Origin: Roseateles sp.
GTDB taxonomy: Bacteria > Pseudomonadota > Gammaproteobacteria > Burkholderiales > Burkholderiaceae_C
Reading direction: 5' to 3'
DNA length: 64,000 nucleotides
Assembly: GCA_016790285.1 (NCBI GenBank)
Contig: JAEUPJ010000007.1
Coordinates: 1 to 64,000 of the forward strand
Position numbers and translations under genes: made by a program. Shown one piece after another: positions 6,630 through 15,333 of the stretch. How positions within the stretch are numbered: position 1 is the stretch's first letter; each line of letters opens with the position of its first letter. Below the pieces are notes generated by a model. It made no database searches. It was not told the DNA's origin and worked only from the letters and a program-made list of their open reading frames with translations.

Positions 6630-8300
6630 ATGTTGCACAACCGCCGTCGCCTCCTGGGCCTGGCCGCCGCCGCCAGCCTCACCGCCGCCCTCACCGCCTG
6701 CTCCACCCCGCCGTCGGCCTCCGGCACGGCAGCAGCAGCGCCGCGGCCCAAGCTGGTCGTTCTCGTGGTCATCGACGGCCTGCCGATGCGCCAGGTGACG
6801 GGCTACCGCGACCAGCTCGCCCCCGACGGCTTCGCGCGCTTCCTGGACCGCGGGCGCTGGTTCGCCGATGCGCACTACGGCCACGGCCACACGGTGACGG
6901 CCGCCGGCCACTCGGTGATGCTCAGCGGCGCCTACCCACAGCGCAGCGGCATCATCAGCAACGAGTGGCGCGACCCCGCCACCGGCGAGCAGGTCTACAA
7001 CACCGGCGACACGGCCTACCGGTACATCGACAGCCCCACCTCGCCGCTGTCGGGCACCAGCCCGCGCAATCTCAAGGTCGAGACCCTGGGCGACGTGCTG
7101 CGCACCGCTTCGCCCACCTCCAAGGTCATCGGCATCTCGGGCAAGGACCGCGGCGCCATCCTGCCGGCTGGCCACAAGGGCACGGCCTACATGTACATGT
7201 CGGAGACCGGCGGCTTCGCCTCCAGCACCTACTACATGCCCGCCCACCCGCAGTGGGTGACCGACTTCAACGCCGCCAAGCCCGCCGACGCCTTCTTCAA
7301 GAAGACCTGGGCGCCGCTGCTGCCGGAGTCGGCCTACGCCCGCTCCGTGCCGGACGGCCAGACCTGGCAGATCGCCAGCGGCAACGGCAACAAGCTGCCG
7401 GCCGTCATCGGCGACAAGATGGACGGCCCCGGCGCGCGTTTCTACGGCAACCTGCTGGCCTCGCCGTTCGGTGACGAGCTCACGCTGGCCTTCGCCCGCG
7501 CGGCCGTCACGAACGAGAAGCTCGGCCAGCGCGGCGTTCAGGACATCCTGTCGGTGAGCCTGTCCAGCCACGACTACATCAACCACGCCTTCGGCCCCGA
7601 GTCGCGCCTGTCGCACGACCACACGCTGCACCTGGACCGCCATCTGCAGGCCTTCTTCCAGTTCCTGGACAAGACGGTCGGCGCGGGCAACTACGTGCTG
7701 GCCCTCACCGCCGACCATGGCTTCACCGACACGCCTGAGTGGGCCGTGACCCAGGGCCGCGACGCCGGCCGCTTCACGAACGGCCCGGCGCTGGCCATCG
7801 TCAACGGCGCGCTGTCGGCCCGCTTCGGTGTGGAGAAGCTCGCCTGGAACTTCTCCGCCTCAGGCCTGCTGCTCAACGAGAAGCTGGCCGCCGACAAGGG
7901 CCTGAAGTTCGCCGACGTGCAGGCCGTGGCGCGCGACGAGCTGCTGAAGCTGCCGGGCGTGGCCGCCGTGTTCACGCGCGAGCAGCTGCTGGGCAGCGAC
8001 ACGGCGACGCCGTTCCTGGAGGCCATGCGCAAGTCCTACGACCCCACGCGCGCAGCCCAGCTGCAGATCGTGCTCAAGCGCGGCTGGATCTTCAGCTACC
8101 GCGCCGGCGGCAGCACGCACGGCAGCCCGTACGACTACGACACCCACGTGCCGCTGCTGTTCTGGGGCCCGGCCTATGTGGGCCAGGGCGAGGTGAAAAC
8201 CCGTGCCGAGGTGGCCGACCTGGCGCCGACCCTGGCTGCAGTGGCGGGCCTGCCCGCACCGGCCCAGGCGCAGGGCCGGGACCTGAAGCTCAAGCCCTGA
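6630..8300 (+). CDS. Alkaline-phosphatase-fold lipoprotein (type I phosphodiesterase/PafA-like)
   Basis: 556 residues. The N-terminus is a lipoprotein signal: basic start, hydrophobic core, lipobox LTAC with Cys24. The mature part shows the alkaline phosphatase superfamily pattern: metal Asp in VVIDGLPM, nucleophile region GHGHTVTAAGHSVMLSG (Thr), HDYINHAFGP, ADHGF and the late THGSPYDYDTHVPLLF. These supply the usual bimetal ligands. It is likely an outer- or inner-membrane-anchored phosphatase or phosphodiesterase facing the periplasm. The ATG at 6630 was chosen because the signal peptide starts there; the open frame extends far upstream only as antisense. It converges with the PAS gene, overlapping by 11 bp. 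Confidence 0.85.
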   Translation: MLHNRRRLLGLAAAASLTAALTACSTPPSASGTAAAAPRPKLVVLVVIDGLPMRQVTGYRDQLAPDGFARFLDRGRWFADAHYGHGHTVTAAGHSVMLSGAYPQRSGIISNEWRDPATGEQVYNTGDTAYRYIDSPTSPLSGTSPRNLKVETLGDVLRTASPTSKVIGISGKDRGAILPAGHKGTAYMYMSETGGFASSTYYMPAHPQWVTDFNAAKPADAFFKKTWAPLLPESAYARSVPDGQTWQIASGNGNKLPAVIGDKMDGPGARFYGNLLASPFGDELTLAFARAAVTNEKLGQRGVQDILSVSLSSHDYINHAFGPESRLSHDHTLHLDRHLQAFFQFLDKTVGAGNYVLALTADHGFTDTPEWAVTQGRDAGRFTNGPALAIVNGALSARFGVEKLAWNFSASGLLLNEKLAADKGLKFADVQAVARDELLKLPGVAAVFTREQLLGSDTATPFLEAMRKSYDPTRAAQLQIVLKRGWIFSYRAGGSTHGSPYDYDTHVPLLFWGPAYVGQGEVKTRAEVADLAPTLAAVAGLPAPAQAQGRDLKLKP

Positions 8301-8931
8301 GCAGGAGCTCCGTGGCCGTCTCGCCCCAGACGGCTTCGGTGAGCACCAGGGCGCCCAGCCGCCGCCCGAGGGCCGCGGCCTGCGCCGGCCCCGTGGCCGG
8401 CAGCATCACCAGCAGTCGGCCGTCGTCCAGCCGCATGCAGCCGTCTTCGCCACGGATGCGCGAGAGCAGCTCGGCCGGGTCGGCCGCGGCGGGCAGCGTG
8501 GCCACCGACAGCGGCCACGCGCGCGGGTCGGCCAGCAGCGCCTGCAGCAGCTCGCGGCCCACCTGGCTCGACAGCAGCTGGCCTGTCAGCGGGCGCGGCC
8601 CGGCCAGGGCGCTGATGTCCACGCCCGTGACGGCCAGGCCGCCGCTGGCCGTGCGCTGCTCCACCCACCACAGGCGCCGGCCGTCGCGCCAGGCCTGCTC
8701 GTAGCCGCGCTGGGCGATGCGGCTGCGCCGCTCGGGGGCGTCCACGGGGCCGATGCCAGCATCGCGGGCCGCCTCGACCAGCTCGCCCCACCCCGGCGCG
8801 GCCTGGGCGTCCAGGCCCCAGGCGTCGCGGTAGGCGGCATTGGCTTGCAGCAGGCGGTCGTCGGCGTCGAACAGGGCCAGCAGCAGCGGGCCGTGGTGCA
8901 GCGTCTGCCACCAGAGGTCGTCTTGGGTCAC
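8290..8931 (-). CDS. PAS-domain protein with a degenerate C-terminal domain
   Basis: 213 residues starting at GTG (8929-8931). The N-terminal ~110 residues resemble a PAS sensor (ALFDADDRLLQANAAYRDAW is the typical start). The C-terminal ~100 residues (residues 120-213, with SRIRGEDGCMRLDDGRLLV and AAALGRRL) look like a shortened GGDEF-like fold without the GGDEF signature. It may be a sensor lacking catalytic output. It stands alone, converging on the phosphatase gene. Function is unknown. Confidence 0.6.
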   Translation of the reverse strand: MTQDDLWWQTLHHGPLLLALFDADDRLLQANAAYRDAWGLDAQAAPGWGELVEAARDAGIGPVDAPERRSRIAQRGYEQAWRDGRRLWWVEQRTASGGLAVTGVDISALAGPRPLTGQLLSSQVGRELLQALLADPRAWPLSVATLPAAADPAELLSRIRGEDGCMRLDDGRLLVMLPATGPAQAAALGRRLGALVLTEAVWGETATELLLRA

Positions 8932-8955
8932 GCCCCGATTCTGGGGCGTGCGGCG

Positions 8956-9750
8956 TCAGTGGCGATGGATCTCGCCGGAGCCGGTGACGCTTTGGCGCAA
9001 CTGCGGGCGACCGGCGTAGCTCAGGTCGCCGGACCCGCTCAGTTGGGCGTCCAGCTGTTCCGTCACGCCCAACGAGACATCGCCCGAGCCGCTGAGGTTG
9101 ACCTTGGCGCTGCGCCCGGACAGGGCCCGGGCGTCGATGTCGCCGGAGCCGCTGATGCTCCAGCTCTGCTGCTCGGCGCGGCCGGCCAGGCGCACGTCGC
9201 CGGAGCCGCTGATGTTGACCGTCAGGTCCTTGACTTCGACCAGGCCGAAGTGGGCATCGCCCGAGCCGATGATGGTCAGGCCCAGGGTGTCGCCCTTGAA
9301 GCTGTCCATGCTCAGGTCGCCCGAGCCGTGGATGGTGATGGCCTGCAGCGTGCGGGCGCTCACGCGCACGGCAGGCGCCAGGCGCGTCGTGAAGCCGGCG
9401 TCGCGCTTCATGCGCACGACCAGGGTGTCGCCCTCGACCACGGTTTCCACCAGCGGCTCGATGTTGTCGTCGGCCTGGACGGTGGCCTGGTCGCTGCTGC
9501 CCTGGGTGAGCCTCACGTCGAAGGGGCCGTCGATGCGCAGCTTGGTGAAGGCGGCCAGCGCGCGCTGCTTCTCCACCTTGACGCCCGAGCCGCGGATGCG
9601 GTTCTTGCCGCTGCCGTAGTCCATGGGGCCGGTGAAGCTCGCCGACCAGCCGTCCGCTTCCTTCTTGATGCGCAGCCGCCAGTCGTTCTCGCCGGCGACG
9701 GCGGCGGTGGTCAGGGCGGCGGCGAGGACAAGCAGGGCGAGGCGTTTCAT
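8956..9750 (-). CDS. GIN-domain (DUF2807) secreted protein with GSGD repeats
   Basis: 264 residues with a signal peptide ([20 protein letters not shown]). A strand-rich body follows. From about residue 140 the motif G-S-G-[DE] recurs seven times at roughly 20-residue steps ([56 protein letters not shown]). This is the ladder of a right-handed beta-helix as in the DUF2807/GIN fold. The likely place is the periplasm or outer surface. I chose the ATG at 9748-9750 because GGAG sits 8 bases upstream. It diverges from the YpfJ-type peptidase gene. Confidence 0.8.
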   Translation of the reverse strand: MKRLALLVLAAALTTAAVAGENDWRLRIKKEADGWSASFTGPMDYGSGKNRIRGSGVKVEKQRALAAFTKLRIDGPFDVRLTQGSSDQATVQADDNIEPLVETVVEGDTLVVRMKRDAGFTTRLAPAVRVSARTLQAITIHGSGDLSMDSFKGDTLGLTIIGSGDAHFGLVEVKDLTVNISGSGDVRLAGRAEQQSWSISGSGDIDARALSGRSAKVNLSGSGDVSLGVTEQLDAQLSGSGDLSYAGRPQLRQSVTGSGEIHRH

Positions 9751-9878
9751 GGTCAAGGCTCCGGTTCTTCGATGCGGCGGCAGTGTGGCCAGCCGCGTCG
9801 CCCCCTGCGCGGGGGACGCGACAGACTGCGATTTGCCAGGGATGGGCCGTAGGATGGACCGATCAGCAGGAGAGCCGC

Positions 9879-10757
9879 ATGAAATGGGAAGGCCAGCGCG
9901 AGAGCGAGAACGTCGAGGATGCCCGCAGCAGCGGCGGCGGCGGCCGGGGGCTGCCCATCGGCGGGCGGGGCATCGGCCTCGGGGGCATCGTCATTGCGCT
10001 GCTGGCGTCGTGGGTGCTGGGCGTCAACCCGCTGACCGTGCTCGGGATCCTGAGCGGAGACGGCGGCGGCGGCGGCGCGCCGGTGCAGGCCCCCGCGGGC
10101 GACTCCCAGGCGCAGGACCCGGCCTACCGGTTCGTCAAGGTGGTGCTCGCCGACACCGAGGACGTCTGGGGCACCTACTTCCAGCAGCGCGGCCAGCAGT
10201 ACGCCATGCCAAAACTGCGCGTGTTCCGCGGCAGCGAACCCACGGCCTGTGGCCAGGGTGAGGCCGCGATGGGCCCTTTTTACTGCCCCGCCGACCGCAA
10301 GGTCTACATCGACCTGGGCTTCTACGACACCCTGCGCCAGCGCCTGGGCGCGCCGGGCGATTTCGCCCAGGCCTATGTGATCGCCCACGAGGTGGGACAC
10401 CACCTGCAGAACCTGATGGGCACCACCGCCAAGCTGGACCAGGCCCGTGGCCGCGTTTCGGAACGTGAAATGAACGCGCTGAGCGTCAAGCTCGAGCTGC
10501 AGGCCGACTGTTTCGCCGGTGTCTGGGCCCAGCTTTCGCAGCGCGGCAAGGGTTGGCTCGAGCAGGGCGACATCGACGAGGCCTTGAATGCGGCCGCCCA
10601 GATCGGCGACGACACCCTGCAAAAGCGCTCGCGGGGCACGGTCGTGCCGGAGAGCTTCACCCACGGGAGCAGCGCCCAGCGGGTGCGCTGGTTCAAGCGC
10701 GGGCTGGAGGCCGGCGAATTGCGGGCATGTGACACGTTTTCGTCAACCACCCTCTGA
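9879..10757 (+). CDS. ypfJ: YpfJ-family neutral zinc metallopeptidase
   Basis: 292 residues. A short acidic/Gly-rich cytosolic start is followed by one membrane segment ([18 protein letters not shown], about 30-50), a Gly-rich linker and a zincin domain with the metal motif HEVGHH. Downstream [12 protein letters not shown] supplies the third ligand and matches the family. Length is as usual for YpfJ/YPFJ-type proteins. The start follows AGGAGAG by 5 bases. The natural substrate is not known for the family. It diverges from the GIN-domain gene across 128 bp that include a G/C hairpin near 9797-9818. Confidence 0.85.
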   Translation: MKWEGQRESENVEDARSSGGGGRGLPIGGRGIGLGGIVIALLASWVLGVNPLTVLGILSGDGGGGGAPVQAPAGDSQAQDPAYRFVKVVLADTEDVWGTYFQQRGQQYAMPKLRVFRGSEPTACGQGEAAMGPFYCPADRKVYIDLGFYDTLRQRLGAPGDFAQAYVIAHEVGHHLQNLMGTTAKLDQARGRVSEREMNALSVKLELQADCFAGVWAQLSQRGKGWLEQGDIDEALNAAAQIGDDTLQKRSRGTVVPESFTHGSSAQRVRWFKRGLEAGELRACDTFSSTTL

Positions 10758-10934
10758 ACCCTGGATCCGAGCCCACCCAATCGAGGGGGCGGGCGGATGC
10801 GCCCCAAAAGGCTTTGTGTGAAACACTCCCATCCAAACCGCCGAGCCCTCCACTAGCATCGGCCCGCCCTTCAAAAGAGCGCATGTTGCGCCCCAAGTGG
10901 GTGCAATCTGAGAAGCAACACGAGGCCCACTGTC

Positions 10935-11690
10935 ATGAGCGAACGCCACATCAACGACCCCCAGTCGACGCCACAGGCGCCGGCCTCCGTCGACGCGGCC
11001 GCACGCCAGCTGGCTTCTGCCCGCCGCCGCCGCTTCATCAAGCTGGGCGGCGCCGCCGTCCCGACCGCCCTGACGCTGGCCAGCCGCCCCGTGATGGCAT
11101 GGCACTGCAACACGGCCTCCACCTGGGGTTCGGCACAGGGCATGTCCAACAGCGCCTACACGCGCTCGCAGGACCTCAACGTCCGGCTGTTCCCGGATGA
11201 GACCTACACCACGGCCTGCTGGCTGAACAACACCGGCCGCTCCACGCTGAGCTCCAACCCGTGGAACCGCGCGCCGCTGGGCTGCAACACGACCACGTCG
11301 ACCGCCTCCAACTATTACAAGGGCTACACCGTCGCCCAGCTGCTGGCGGGCACCGGCGCGAGCATCACCGGCGTGAATACGGCCGACACGGTGTGGAGCA
11401 TCCTGAACGGGTCGGCCAAGAAGCCCAGGACGGCGCCCTTCAACGGCACCTTCCTCACGGGCTCGTCGACCTGCGGCGAATTCCAGAAGCTCATGCTGGT
11501 CGCCTGGCTGAACTACCGCGTGCTGAACTCGACGCTCAGCAAGTGCCTGTCGCCCGGCCAGACCAATGTGCTGGTCAAGTTCGGCACGGCTTCCTACGTG
11601 GACCCGATGGGTTCGCAGTGGACGCAGACCAAGATCGTCAGCTACCTGAAGAAGAACTTCGTCGCCTGCGCCGACGAGAGCTGCGCCTGA
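10935..11690 (+). CDS. Tat-like secreted protein next to the HPr-rel-A cassette
   Basis: 251 residues, not recognised. Residues 31-57 form a twin-arginine-like signal: RRRRFIKLGGAAVPTALTL followed by a cleavage-like PVMA-WH. The mature ~195 residues are rich in Ser, Thr and Asn and contain seven cysteines (for example WHCNTAS, TACWLNN, LGCNTTT, STCGEF, ADESCA). It lies 22 bp upstream of the PqqD-like gene in the same direction, so it is probably co-transcribed with the kinase and nucleotidyltransferase. It is a candidate for the protein those enzymes act on or export, which is an inference from position. The 177 bp before it hold no gene. Confidence 0.65.
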   Translation: MSERHINDPQSTPQAPASVDAAARQLASARRRRFIKLGGAAVPTALTLASRPVMAWHCNTASTWGSAQGMSNSAYTRSQDLNVRLFPDETYTTACWLNNTGRSTLSSNPWNRAPLGCNTTTSTASNYYKGYTVAQLLAGTGASITGVNTADTVWSILNGSAKKPRTAPFNGTFLTGSSTCGEFQKLMLVAWLNYRVLNSTLSKCLSPGQTNVLVKFGTASYVDPMGSQWTQTKIVSYLKKNFVACADESCA

Positions 11691-11712
11691 CCCTGGCGCG
11701 CCCGCCAACGCC

Positions 11713-11994
11713 GTGCTGACGCGCTGGCAACTCCATCGCGCCGATCAGGTGCGTGTGCGGGAATGGGATGATGGCGGCGTGATCTACGACGCGGCCAGCG
11801 GCAACACCCACCTCATGGACCCCCTCGGCCTGGAGCTGCTGGCGCTGTTGCGCCTGCAGCCCTGGAGCGTGGACGGCCTCGTCGCCGAGCTCGGCGACGC
11901 CATGCCCGACGACCTCACCCCGCAGGACGTCCCGCGGCTGCTCAAGGCCAAGCTGGAGCAATTGGCCAGGCTCGACCTGGTCACCACGGCATGA
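11713..11994 (+). CDS. HPr-rel-A system PqqD-family protein
   Basis: 93 residues with the PqqD-like fold: WDDGGVIYDAASGNTHLMDP is the typical beta-hairpin start, followed by helices and a C-terminal LARLDLV. PqqD relatives bind leader peptides in RiPP-type pathways. This subtype is named for occurring beside HprK-related kinase A, exactly as here. GTG at 11713 gives the family's usual length. Its stop overlaps the kinase ATG by four bases (ATGA at 11991-11994). Confidence 0.8.
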   Translation: MLTRWQLHRADQVRVREWDDGGVIYDAASGNTHLMDPLGLELLALLRLQPWSVDGLVAELGDAMPDDLTPQDVPRLLKAKLEQLARLDLVTTA

Positions 11995-12923
11995 GCCAGC
12001 GCCTGGCCAGCCTGGGCGAGGCCGAACTTCGCCGCCGGCTGCGCGGCGCCGGGCTCACGCTGCAACTACCGCCTTTCGTCGCCCGGCTGACATCTGACGT
12101 TCCCCGCGTGGCCGCCGACCTGCAGCGCCTGTATGGCGACTTCGAGGTGGGCGCCGACGACGACTTCGCGGACTTCCACCTCGCCGTCAGTTACGACCGC
12201 GGCTGGCACGCCTGGTGGCGGCGGCTGTCGGGGCGGCGGCAGGCCCGCTTCTCGACCGACGGCCTCGCAGCCTTCACGACGCTGCGCGCCACGCAGGCCT
12301 TCCACATGATCGAGTGGGGCCTGAACTGGGCCGTGACGGCCCACGCCCACCACTATGTCGTCTACCACGCGGCGGTGCTGGAGCGCGGTGGCCGGGCGGT
12401 GGTGCTGCCGGCCCCGCCCGGGTCGGGCAAGAGCACGTTGACGGCCGCGCTCGCCCAGCGCGGCTGGCGGCTGCTGTCCGACGAACTCGCGCTGCTGGAC
12501 GCCCGCGAGGGCCTGATCTACGGCCTGGCCCGCCCCGTGAACCTGAAGAACCAGGCCATCGCCGTCATGCGCGCCTTTGCCCCCGACGCCGTGATGACCG
12601 AGCCGGTGCCGGACACGCTCAAGGGCACGCTCTCGCTGATGAAGGCGCCCGGCGACGCCATCGCCCGCGTGCGCGAGGGCGCGCGGGCGGCCTGGGTGGT
12701 GGTCCCGAGCTACGAGCCCGGCGCCGAGGCACGGCTCGAGCCGCTGCCCAAGGCCCAGGCCCACCTGCTGCTGGCCGACCAGGCCTTCAACTACGACATC
12801 CACGGCGTCGACGGCTTCGAGGCCACGGCCGACCTGGTGGACCAGTCGGCCTGCTGGGCCTTCACCTACTCGAGCCTGGACGACGCCATCCGCGTCTTCG
12901 ACGAGCTCGCTGCCGCCCCATGA
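11991..12923 (+). CDS. HprK-related kinase A
   Basis: 310 residues. An N-terminal ~125-residue domain is followed by a P-loop core resembling the C-terminal domain of HPr kinase/phosphorylase: APPGSGKST (Walker A at 144-149), LSDELALLD, then LARPVNLKN. True HPr kinase acts on the PTS protein HPr; no HPr gene lies nearby, and the N-terminal domain differs. The target is therefore unknown. It is translationally coupled on both sides (ATGA overlaps at 11991 and 12920). It probably phosphorylates a protein or peptide handled by the PqqD-like partner. Confidence 0.85.
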   Translation: MSQRLASLGEAELRRRLRGAGLTLQLPPFVARLTSDVPRVAADLQRLYGDFEVGADDDFADFHLAVSYDRGWHAWWRRLSGRRQARFSTDGLAAFTTLRATQAFHMIEWGLNWAVTAHAHHYVVYHAAVLERGGRAVVLPAPPGSGKSTLTAALAQRGWRLLSDELALLDAREGLIYGLARPVNLKNQAIAVMRAFAPDAVMTEPVPDTLKGTLSLMKAPGDAIARVREGARAAWVVVPSYEPGAEARLEPLPKAQAHLLLADQAFNYDIHGVDGFEATADLVDQSACWAFTYSSLDDAIRVFDELAAAP

Positions 12924-14002
12924 CCGCACCTTTGCTGCTGCAGCTGCTGCTCACGCCTGCCGACGCCACGCGGCTGAGCCTGGTCGACTGGGACCTGCTG
13001 ATCCGCCAGGCGCGCCGCGCCAACCTCATCGCGCGGCTGGCCACGCAGCTGGAGCCGCAGCTCGACGCCCTGCCCGCCGCCCCTGTGCGCCACCTTCGCG
13101 CGGCGCTGCTGATCGCCCGCCGCCAGCGCATCGCCACGCGCTGGGAGGCCGAGTGCATCCGCCGGGCGCTGACGCCGCTGGGCATCCAGCCCATCCTGCT
13201 CAAGGGCGCGGCCTACCTGCTGAGTGACCTGCCGGCCTCCCGCGGGCGGCTGTTCGGCGATGTGGACCTGCTCGTGCCCCAGGCGCAGATGGCCGCCGCC
13301 GAGGCGGGCCTCATCGCCGCGGGCTGGGCGTTCGACGCCGCGCTGAGCGACTACGACAGCCGCTACTACCGCGACTGGATGCACGAGATCCCGCCGCTGT
13401 ACCACCAGCAACGCGACACCGCGCTGGACCTGCACCACACCATCCTGCCGCCCACCGCGCGCGTGAAGGTCAACACCGAGGCGCTGTTCGCCGACGCGCA
13501 GGACGTGCCCGACATGCCGGGGCTGCGCGTGCTGGCCCCCGTGACGATGTTCCTGCACAGCGCCGCCCACCTCTTCCACGAGGGTGAGCTGGACAACGGC
13601 CTGCGCGACCTCTTCGACCTGGACGCCCTGCTGCGCGACTTCGGCCGCGACCCGGCGTTCTGGGCCGCCCTCGTGCCGCGCGCGCGGGTGCTGGGGCTGA
13701 CGCGGCCACTCTTCCACGCGCTGCGCTACACGACGCGGCTGCTCGGCACGCCCGTGCCCGACGGCGTCATGCAGGCCGCGGCGGCCGACGCGCCCGGCTG
13801 GCAAGGGCTGCTGGACGGTTGCTACGACCGCGCACTGATGCCGGTGCACGCCAGCTGCGACGACGCCCTCACCGGCCCAGCGCGCCTGGCGCTGTACGTG
13901 CGCTCGCACTGGCTGCGCATGCCCATGGGGCTGCTCGCGCGCCACCTCGCGCGCAAGGCCTGGTTGCGTCTGCAACCACCCGCGGAGGCGTTGAAGGTCT
14001 GA
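12920..14002 (+). CDS. Nucleotidyltransferase-family protein (PF14907 type)
   Basis: 360 residues. The central motif is LLKGAAYLLSD followed by RGRLFGDVDLLVP; the G-D-x-D-L-L-V pattern provides the two metal-binding aspartates of the pol-beta/MNT nucleotidyltransferase fold. A helical C-terminal half contains HDLHHTILP-like histidine-rich elements (DLHHTILPP, HSAAHLFHEGELD). It is the last gene of the HPr-rel-A cassette, overlapping the kinase by four bases. Relatives occur next to HprK-related kinases and polysaccharide or peptide modification genes. Nucleotide and acceptor are unknown. Confidence 0.8.
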   Translation: MTAPLLLQLLLTPADATRLSLVDWDLLIRQARRANLIARLATQLEPQLDALPAAPVRHLRAALLIARRQRIATRWEAECIRRALTPLGIQPILLKGAAYLLSDLPASRGRLFGDVDLLVPQAQMAAAEAGLIAAGWAFDAALSDYDSRYYRDWMHEIPPLYHQQRDTALDLHHTILPPTARVKVNTEALFADAQDVPDMPGLRVLAPVTMFLHSAAHLFHEGELDNGLRDLFDLDALLRDFGRDPAFWAALVPRARVLGLTRPLFHALRYTTRLLGTPVPDGVMQAAAADAPGWQGLLDGCYDRALMPVHASCDDALTGPARLALYVRSHWLRMPMGLLARHLARKAWLRLQPPAEALKV

Positions 14003-14013
14003 CAGCGCCGACA

Positions 14014-14643
14014 ATGCGCCCCGTCATGGACAAACCCAAGCCCTTCTCGATGATCCGCGAGTTCCACCTCGCGGACTGGTTCACGCTCGGCAACGCCTGC
14101 TCCGGCATGGGCGCCCTGTTCGCCGTGATGACCTTCCTGCAGACCGGCGACACGCGCCATCTGCAATACGCCTGCGCCCTCATCCCGCTGGCGCTGGCCT
14201 TCGACGTGCTGGACGGGCGCATCGCCCGCTGGCGGCAGAAGAGCTCGGCCCTGGGTCGCGAGCTCGATTCGCTGGCCGACGTGATCTCGTTCGGCGTGGC
14301 GCCGGCCGCCATCGCCTACGGCTGCGGCATGCAGGGCCTGTACGACCGCATCGTGCTGGTGTTCTTCGTGGCCTGCGGCGTGAGCCGGCTCGCGCGTTAC
14401 AACGTGACGGCCGAAAAGCTCAGCGCCGGCTCGGACAAGGTGGCCTATTTCGAGGGCACGCCGATCCCGACGTCGATGGTGCTGGTGGCGGTGCTCTGGG
14501 CCGCGGCAGCGCAAGGCGCCCTCGGCGATGCCCTGTGGGGCGGTGTGTGGTGGCTGGGCGGCTTCCGGCTGCACCCGCTGGTGCTGCTGTTCGCGGTGTC
14601 CGGCTCGCTGATGGTGAGCCGGATCCGCATCCCGAAGATCTAG
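14014..14643 (+). CDS. pssA: CDP-alcohol phosphatidyltransferase, PssA-like
   Basis: 209 residues with several membrane segments. The CDP-alcohol phosphotransferase signature is present: DVLDGRIARWRQ followed by GRELDSLADVISFGVAP, that is D-G-x2-A-R-x8-G-x3-D-x3-D. The SLADVISFGVAPA stretch is characteristic of phosphatidylserine synthases, which join CDP-diacylglycerol and serine at the inner membrane. Start at 14014; an in-frame ATG at 14026 is equally possible. It begins 11 bp after the nucleotidyltransferase stop and may be read with it. Other head-group specificity cannot be excluded. Confidence 0.8.
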   Translation: MRPVMDKPKPFSMIREFHLADWFTLGNACSGMGALFAVMTFLQTGDTRHLQYACALIPLALAFDVLDGRIARWRQKSSALGRELDSLADVISFGVAPAAIAYGCGMQGLYDRIVLVFFVACGVSRLARYNVTAEKLSAGSDKVAYFEGTPIPTSMVLVAVLWAAAAQGALGDALWGGVWWLGGFRLHPLVLLFAVSGSLMVSRIRIPKI

Positions 14644-14861
14644 GCCGTCCGGCGCGACAGCCAGCTCAGCGGCGATTCCTGCGGCGAGCGGCCCGACTGG
14701 GACTCGAGCAGGTCGCTGGGCGAGTGGCTGCGGTATTCGCTGATGCCGCCGCCGTCCAGGCAGGCGTCCAGCCCGAAGGCGGTGCCCAGGTCGGCCGGGT
14801 CCGGCGCGGTGCGCGCAGCGACGTCACGGCGGAAGAAACGCAGTGAAGGGACGAATCGCAT
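14640..14861 (-). CDS. Short hypothetical protein
   Basis: 73 residues, beginning MRFVPSLRFFRRDVAART and ending SWLSRRTA. The ATG at 14859-14861 is preceded by GAGAGG at good spacing, whereas the longer open frame upstream has no such site. It overlaps the 3' end of the pssA-like gene by four bases, tail to tail. No signal peptide, domain or motif was recognised. Confidence 0.5.
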   Translation of the reverse strand: MRFVPSLRFFRRDVAARTAPDPADLGTAFGLDACLDGGGISEYRSHSPSDLLESQSGRSPQESPLSWLSRRTA

Positions 14862-15116
14862 GGCACACCTCTCAGACTGGGGCGGTGCCGACAACCACAG
14901 CGGCACCGTGAACCCAGTGTGCGGGATTCATGTGACAACTCGAACCCCCATCTGTGAGTAAATATTGCCTGCTCATGCATTACCGCACGGGTGCGAAGCA
15001 CCGTTTTACGAGGGAAGACGCGGCCTTGCGACACCCGACCCTCGATTCGCGGGGGCGTTGCGCATTTGCAATTCTTTTCCCCCCTCCCCTAGGGCTCAGG
15101 ATAGGGTGCGAGTCCC

Positions 15117-15135
15117 TGGCGCGTAAGCTGCGCCA
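15117..15135 (+). repeat. Hairpin in the leader of the 57-aa gene
   Basis: TGGCGC-GTAAGCT-GCGCCA is a perfect 6-bp stem, 25 bases upstream of the ATG at 15160. A second small stem (AGGG...CCCT) lies just before it. The 298 bp from 14862 to 15159 otherwise show no gene; no known riboswitch was recognised. Confidence 0.35.
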
Positions 15136-15159
15136 CCATCCAAGCCCCCCGGCTTTTGC

Positions 15160-15333
15160 ATGAGTTCAGAACTGTTGAAATGGGTCGCCAGCGGCCTGAT
15201 CGCCGTCGTGCTGGCCAGCACGCTGTGGATGGCGCACGTCATCCATCCCGAACACGCCGGCACCAACCTGCTCCTGGCGCAGGCAGCACCCGCGCCCGCG
15301 CCAGCCGCCTCGGCAGCCACGACCCACCGCTGA
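15160..15333 (+). CDS. Small single-pass membrane protein, 57 residues
   Basis: Starts MSSELLKWVASGLIAVVLAS and continues into a single hydrophobic segment, then a His-containing stretch (MAHVIHPEHAG) and an Ala/Pro-rich tail. It has core-like codon use and ends one base before the 3' end of argP (stop at 15331-15333; argP ends at 15334). It is not recognised by name. A small inner-membrane peptide with a short periplasmic tail is the best reading. Confidence 0.55.
   Translation: MSSELLKWVASGLIAVVLASTLWMAHVIHPEHAGTNLLLAQAAPAPAPAASAATTHR

Noticed and set aside
14907-15159. Possible riboswitch or tRNA-like structure
   Set aside because: Only short stems were found; no tRNA arms, CCA end or known aptamer core.
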